Below are positions 6,524 to 10,763 of a stretch of 10,763 nt of DNA, one piece after another (position 1 is the stretch's first letter; every line of letters starts with the position of its first letter). A program made the position numbers and the translations under genes. The stretch is from Larix sibirica (lineage: Eukaryota; Streptophyta; Pinopsida; Pinales; Pinaceae). Where the stretch lies: contig NWUY0300011830.1 in assembly GCA_004151065.3 (NCBI GenBank), forward strand, positions 17,340 through 28,102, written 5' to 3'. The notes beneath the pieces were generated by a model. That model saw only the letters and a list, made by a program, of their open reading frames with translations. It searched no databases and was not told the origin of the DNA.

Positions 6524-7120
6524 TTGATTGCCTATAATAGATGAACACGAATCTTTGAAGTGATTATTGAAAAAATCAACAACAACCTTTTGGATATCCT
6601 TTTGTAATTATGAATTGATCCAATCCCCATTAGGAGATTTGATGTCCCATATTGTGTTAAGACTCATTCTTCCTATAGGATGTGTACCTGTGAAGAAAAT
6701 TGGTATTATTATCCCCTGAGGCAATCCATATTGCTTTTCTTTTTAACCTTCAGGCCTCTTCTTCTTTTTTCAACATAGAATCTTTTTTACATTCCAAAAC
6801 AGTTAATTTTTCCCTCTCTTCATTGGAAAGATTATCAATTAGGTTACCCACTAGGATTTCATTTATTTGACCTTCAATATTACAAATATTTTTCCCATCT
6901 CCTCCTCGTTCCTTTTTATCTAAGAAACTACAGTCTATTTTAAGTTTTTTAGTTTAAAATTCAAACAATCCATTGCATTAAGCCCATCCGGAACAACTAT
7001 ATTTGACCAGAAGGATCGAACCATCAGACATAACTTTTCATCTTTCAACTAGGATTGATTAAACTTAAACGAGAAATTAGTATATACAGATTTACCATAC
7101 GTTTGAAGAGCAATAGGAAA
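6524..7120 (-). pseudogene. ORF2 connector between endonuclease and RT
   Basis: Between the domains the frames carry recognisable LINE connector signatures: FSFKFNQS, LKNLK, EEEA, RLKRKAIWIASGDNNTNFLH (about 6740-6690) and RYTSYRKN. The GD-NT-FFH-like motif is a hallmark of plant L1 ORF2 just before the RT fingers. The region is scattered over frames with stops and indels. No catalytic role is expected. Confidence 0.65.
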
Positions 7121-7791
7121 ATGATTAGATATATTGGATAACAGGTTCCAAGATCTATATCTAGCACACTATCAAATAAAGATTCAGATAAGAAAAATCA
7201 GTCAAGTATTTTACATATTCCATCATCTCCCAATCGCCTAATTCTCCAGGTAGGACACATTTTATGTGGAATAATATACACCAACTTATTTATCCTAAAA
7301 AGGTCTTTAAAATCCAAATCCAAAGGATCCACAGAGGAATGCATTCCCCAATTTTCATACGAATGCATAGTAAAATTAAGATCTCCACCAACAATAAAGT
7401 TAGGAAGTTTAAGAAGTCTGGTGCAATCGATATTCTCCCATAAGGGTCTTATGTCTTTATATAGAGCATATATATTGAGAAAAATGATAACTTGATCAAA
7501 ACCTTTAATTTTTCCTTCAATAAGTATACAAACACATGCTTTATAAGGAGTCAAAGCACAAACCAGAGGATTCCAAATAGATAGGAGATCACTAGATTGT
7601 CTGACTGCATCAATCGTACAAACCTCCTAATCCTTCAAAATATTTAAAAATTATTCACAAGCCTTCACACCCGCAGTCATAGTTTCATGGATAAAATATA
7701 TATCTTCTTTGTTGGTTTCTAAAAACCGCTTGAGGGACCTGAATTTAGGGCATCCCCCTAGCCCCCTTATATTGAAGGAAATACACAACAT
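7121..7791 (-). pseudogene. ORF2 apurinic-type endonuclease domain
   Basis: This domain nicks target DNA to expose the priming 3' end. Visible active-site landmarks: Asn in FNIRGLGG (7771-7773), Glu in IHETM (7684-7686), LNIYA near 7474, Asp and Asn in GGDLNF (7381-7383 and 7375-7377), then TWRIRRLGDDG, and SNHFPI at 7112-7129. The last normally reads SDH-P-I. The Asp codon here is AAT (7124-7126), so an essential residue next to the catalytic His is lost. Stops lie at 7651-7653, 7627-7629 and just below 7200, with a frame change before SNHFPI. Length and motif spacing match the family. Confidence 0.88.
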
Positions 7792-8101
7792 TAAGAAACT
7801 ACCCTAGAGGGAAACTTTGCTCTAAGGGCCCCAAAATCGTTTTCCATGTACTGAGAAACATCTGCTACAGCCTGAAGTCTTGAAGATAATGGTATACAAT
7901 CCCCCTCCTTAGGAACCAAATCTATCCCTAAATCCACTTCTTTACCAATCTCATCCTTTCTTTTGATCTTCTTCCTAATGGTAACATTTTGATGATCAAT
8001 AGAACTAATAGGAGTTTATTGGATTTTTCCGAAGGTTCATTGACATAAATTGTCATAGGGGATTTAACATTCTTTAATATAGTGATAAAATTTGCATTGT
8101 C
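7791..8101 (-). pseudogene. LINE ORF1, C-terminal end (broken)
   Basis: Two adjoining frames read as one protein end. About 8101-8020 gives ILKNVKSPMTIYVNEPSEKS, and after a frame change 8015-7791 gives 74 residues with a basic patch (RKKIKRKDE) and ending AKFPSRVVS. No named domain is visible; the DUF4283/knuckle part expected upstream is absent. Assignment to ORF1 rests on position: its TAA at 7791-7793 shares a base with the ATG of ORF2 at 7789-7791. A basic, low-complexity ORF1 tail directly before the endonuclease is usual for plant LINEs. Confidence 0.6.
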
Positions 8102-8135
8102 TTACTTTATAGTTTTTAATTAACAATGTATAACC

Positions 8136-8136
8136 N
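8136..8136. other. Undetermined base (N)
   Basis: A single N lies exactly where endonuclease homology of the neighbouring LINE fragment stops. It may be a simple ambiguity or a trace of an assembly join. Confidence 0.8.
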
Positions 8137-8406
8137 ATGCTCCCAAGTTTCAACAAGCAATATAATATCAATTTCACTTGGGATCCAACTTAACATGGGT
8201 CCTTTGATCCATGGAATACCATGACAGTTCCAAGAGAGGATCCAAAATGCCTGAAATTCCTATTTATTGTTATATTTTTTTGTCTCTAGCTTTAATAATA
8301 GCTTTTATATCCCTGATTATTGATTAGTTTCCTTCCTTTCTAGTTTTTTTACATTTTGGACTTCCTTTCTTAATTCAGCTTGGTCTTTTAAAATGAGATC
8401 TTCATT
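8137..8406 (-). pseudogene. Third LINE: endonuclease start fragment
   Basis: One minus-strand frame reads EDLILKDQAELRKEVQNVKK (Lys/Glu-rich, coiled-coil-like), passes three stops, then gives FQAFWILSWNCHGIPW, MLSWIPSEIDIILLVETWEH. SWNCHG with its Asn (8227-8229) and VET with its Glu (8149-8151) are the first two active-site motifs of a LINE endonuclease. The wording differs from FNIRGLGG/IHETM in the large LINE, and a second endonuclease start cannot belong to the same ORF2, so this is another family. Homology ends abruptly at 8137. The rest of the domain is missing. Confidence 0.75.
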
Positions 8407-9440
8407 TATAAATTCCTAACCCTTTAAGACTTTGGATTTTTATTAAGTATTCCATATTCATGGTCATTAGAGCTTATCTTAACACGAAATGACCTATCTT
8501 TGTGCTCAATTATTTTGCTCAGTATCTTTGGCCAATACTCATTAAATAAAACTCAATAAATCTCATGAAATGTAACTATCAACAATTGAAGTAACAAACA
8601 TTCATGTGAACTTTTATTCATTCAAGATGGGCTCAATAACATTCATTCATTCAAGATGAGCTCAATTGAATTGTTTGGATTGTTTTCACATGGTCACTTG
8701 CCCATCATCAACCTCAAATCTACGTTTTGGAATTTTAGATCTTGTTAAATGTTAAATTGTAGATCTCCTTCCATGGGGCTAGGCTTGCCTTTTGTTCTTT
8801 TACTAATAGACGAATTTGGGTTGGAGTTTGTTTGTTTTGTTTTTTGTTCTTTTTCAAAGATGGAAAAACCTATCATAACTTAGTTGTCACACTGGCACTG
8901 AGGACAACCATCACTCACTGCTATCCGCAAAAGTGAGTTGACTCATCACTGTTATTCAAGGAAAAGTACGCAACTTGAAATAACATGTTGGCGGTCCATA
9001 AAGGGGCAAACTTCCACTCCTACCATAGGCAAATATGTTTGGGTTTTGGGCCATTAACTTGTTTCATTACATTCGAGGAAGACCGACTCGTAACCACTTT
9101 GAGGCAATTTTAAGCCTTGCTCTAAAACCAAGAATTAAAATTTGTTAGTTTGATATTAATGTATTTTATGATTTTAATTCTATATTCGACACTAAAATAT
9201 AAATTAATTACGAGATTCTAACCATGAAAGCGATCATGAACTTATCGATTTTTTTGGAGGATGCCTGGAGGCATATAAGGAATGTAATCTTTTGTTCTTT
9301 AATAAAAATATTATGATTTTTTTTCCTGAGAAGAAAAAGAAAGGGACCATGAACTTAAATTAAATAAAAATAGGAAGGTCATTTTTAAAAGTGCATTCAA
9401 TTATTGTTGTTCACAAGTATGGGAAACTAACAAAAACACC
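8407..9440. other. AT-rich DNA without recognisable genes
   Basis: All frames are heavily interrupted. A 22-bp direct repeat occurs at 8616-8666. Around 9240-9315 the plus strand has GGAGGATGCCTGGAGGC, a CATATAAGG box and TTTAATAAAAATATT, then a T-run at about 9317. This order resembles an LTR or the 3' end of a decayed retroelement, but no protein relic anchors it. I see no gene. Confidence 0.5.
8616..8666. repeat. Direct repeat, 22 bp, period 29
   Basis: ATTCATTCAAGATGGGCTCA and two more bases at 8616-8637 recur with one change (GGG to GAG) at 8645-8666. This is probably a local slippage duplication. Confidence 0.8.
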
Positions 9441-9660
9441 ATCCAAGAATATGATCTGGGACCTAGTTTTGATAACTAATTTGCCCATATAAATGGGCCA
9501 TTTGGACTGGGGCCTAGTTTTGATAACTAATTTGCCTATATAAATGGGCCATCCAAGAATATGATCTGGGACCTAGTGTTGATAACTAATTTGCCCATAT
9601 AAATGAGCCATTTGAACTGGGGCCTAGTTTTGATAACTAATTTGCCTATATAAATGGGCC
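9441..9660. repeat. Two 110-bp tandem units, each with an internal 51-bp pair
   Basis: ATCCAAGAATATGATCTGGG starts both large units, at 9441 and 9551. Within each, the core beginning CCTAGT(T/G)TTGATAACTAA occurs twice (9462 and 9513; 9572 and 9623), giving alternating spacings of 51, 59 and 51. A first duplication of about 51 bp was thus followed by a 110-bp duplication. Each core ends in a (C/T)ATATAAATG box inside an imperfect palindrome; the first copy, GCCCAT-ATAA-ATGGGC at 9483-9498, is perfect. The copies differ at only a few sites, so the array is fairly young. Confidence 0.9.
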
Positions 9661-9783
9661 ATTTGGACTGTGGATGAATGTGCAAACTTTTTGTACATGT
9701 ATCTTGTAGACTCACAACTTTTTTGTATACATCATATGGAAAATGTGAAAAAATATCATGTGGTCAAGCGAACAACCAGAAAT

Positions 9784-9955
9784 GGCAGTCAATAACAGTT
9801 TAAATGTATGGTTTAAACGCCTATAAACAATATGGTTTGATTTTAATAAAAATCTAAGCTATAATCTTTGGCCGTCAATAACAGTTTAAATGTATGGTTT
9901 AAACGCCTATAAACAATATGGTTTGATTTTAATAAAAATCTAAGCTGTGATCTTT
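9784..9955. repeat. 86-bp tandem duplication
   Basis: The units at 9784-9869 and 9870-9955 match almost perfectly (first differences GGCAGTC/GGCCGTC, and GCTATAATC/GCTGTGATC near the end). Each holds GTTTAAAT-GTAT-GGTTTAAAC, with the 8-bp palindrome GTTTAAAC. No reading frame is preserved. High identity indicates a recent event. Confidence 0.9.
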
Positions 9956-10763
9956 TTATTGGGAAAAAGAAAGAATACATAAAAGACATTAATCAAAAGC
10001 ATTCCAAATCCCACGAAACTCTATTGGAACATTTATGACACCATATAAAGAAAGTCATTTACGTTTTGATTTCGCTGGGATTCATTTAATTGATATTAAT
10101 GCTTTTGTGGGCCAATTAGCACCTGCTTTTAAGTAAAACATTCCAAATGTTTCATTACGAGATGATTTACATTCCAAATATTTCATTACGAGTTTGAATT
10201 TTATTTGATAATAAGAAAATTTTGACACTCAAGTACAACACACTTTTAATTTAATTAAAAACACTGTATTATAATGAATATTAGACTGTAATAAAAGTTA
10301 AAAGCAAAGGCATTATTAACAAAAATAAAAGCACTCGATTCCTTGGGGAAGGGCCCACGAAAAAGAGATGAAAGAGGTTCAACTTATTTTTTAATGTTTT
10401 TAAAGATATTATACTCTCTTTATATTTTATTTATTGGGTTTCTATTTTAATCATGGTTTTACAATGGCGGTCTTTATCAACCTTATGGAAATAAAGTAAA
10501 GGGAATGATTTGTTATTAAAAAGAATAGTATTCTAATAAATTTTAAGGATGAATTTTTTGAGTTGTATAATGAAATTGGTTATTATATCAAATTAAGATA
10601 TTATAAAGAAGTTATTAATTTTAATTTGGAAGATTAAAAGTATTTTTCGATATTAACTAGTTTAAGGAAGAAAATTAATACAATTAAGATAAGAACAAAT
10701 TTTTATGAGCTTCATAGTGAAACAATGCAGTGGTCAATTTTTAAAACATTATGGACGGAAAGG
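9956..10763. other. AT-rich DNA without a confident gene
   Basis: No known protein, RNA gene or element end is recognised. It contains a 24-bp direct repeat at 10138-10192. Near the right edge (10509-10763, plus) one frame holds 84 codons with a single stop, which is listed as a finding because it is not enough to call a gene. Confidence 0.5.
10138..10192. repeat. Direct repeat, 24 bp, period 31
   Basis: ACATTCCAAATGTTTCATTA plus CGAG at 10138-10161 recurs at 10169-10192 with one change. A shorter CATTCCAAAT also occurs near 10000. It is likely a local duplication. Confidence 0.85.

Larger units (their letters stand above)
3616..7791 (-). pseudogene. LINE ORF2 polyprotein (EN-RT-zinc knuckle-RNase H), broken
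   Basis: ORF2 makes the nicking endonuclease and reverse transcriptase that copy the RNA into chromosomal DNA by target-primed reverse transcription in the nucleus. The start is the ATG at 7789-7791, chosen because the endonuclease motif FNIRGLGG follows four residues later and because it overlaps the upstream stop. Domains in order: endonuclease (7791-about 7121), a connector with GDNNTNFLH at 6690-6713, reverse transcriptase (about 6523-5600), thumb/connection (about 5569-4784), a CCHC knuckle (4458-4405 area), and RNase H (4093-about 3740), ending at a TAG at 3616-3618. The coding thread changes frame many times and has numerous stops, so no product is possible. Individual domains are listed separately. 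Confidence 0.88.
3421..8101 (-). mobile_element. Degenerate L1-type LINE with RNase H (minus strand)
   Basis: The relic holds the C-terminal end of ORF1 (7791-8101), a one-base TAATG overlap, and an ORF2 of about 4.2 kb with endonuclease, reverse transcriptase, zinc knuckle and RNase H domains, then about 200 bases of 3' trailer. All domains occur once and in the standard order on the minus strand, so this is one element. Dozens of stops and several frame changes indicate long inactivity. The 5' part of ORF1 is missing. There is no clear A tail at about 3421, so the 3' end is either truncated or disturbed by the neighbouring element. It is more AT-rich and more decayed than the ORF1-only LINE beside it. 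Confidence 0.88.

Noticed and set aside
9240-9330. LTR with TATA box and poly-A signal
   Set aside because: The order of CATATAAGG and AATAAA is suggestive, but there are no TG/CA ends, primer-binding site or second copy.
9441-9955. CRISPR-like array
   Set aside because: The repeats are directly abutting tandem duplications with no unique spacers, in plant DNA.

Overview
The window looks like intergenic DNA from a large plant nuclear genome. It is AT-rich, carries the plant telomere-type motif TTTAGGG/AAACCCTAA, and is made almost entirely of decayed, nested retrotransposons. All recognisable protein relics belong to plant retrotransposon families: Ty1/copia, and L1-type LINEs with a DUF4283/zinc-knuckle ORF1 and an endonuclease/reverse transcriptase/RNase H ORF2. 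I see no intact host gene, tRNA, rRNA or CRISPR array. The lineage within plants cannot be fixed from sequence alone. A gymnosperm or another large-genome seed plant fits the style of decay, but that is a guess.

Layout. 1-408: C-rich, gene-free DNA ending near a perfect double telobox palindrome. 409-655: extremely AT-rich TAA/TTA DNA. 719-720: two undetermined bases. 721-1287 (+): 3' end of a Ty1/copia element, with a broken RNase H reading frame, a polypurine tract at 1218-1226 and the first 61 bp of the 3' LTR. 1288-about 3325 (-): a LINE derivative with a terminal A-run, inserted antisense into that LTR. It has an ORF1 but no ORF2. About 3421-8101 (-): a second, more decayed LINE with the end of ORF1, a TAATG stop/start junction, and ORF2 (endonuclease, reverse transcriptase, C-terminal zinc knuckle, RNase H). 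8137-8406 (-): endonuclease start of a third LINE, cut off beside another undetermined base. 8407-10763: AT-rich non-coding DNA with several local duplications, including a 2 x 110 bp array that itself contains paired 51-bp units.

The most unusual item is the ORF1 of the first LINE. In frame and upstream of the DUF4283-like region it encodes a 76-codon segment that aligns without gaps to ubiquitin from end to end: about 29 of 76 residues are identical by hand count, Leu8/Ile44/Val70 are kept, and it ends in LRGG followed by an extension. The order N-terminal region, ubiquitin-like domain, DUF4283-like domain, zinc knuckle, proline-rich tail suggests a retrotransposon ORF1 protein made as a ubiquitin-like fusion. 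All copies here are dead: stops and frameshifts interrupt every reading frame, and the second LINE has lost key endonuclease and reverse-transcriptase aspartates.
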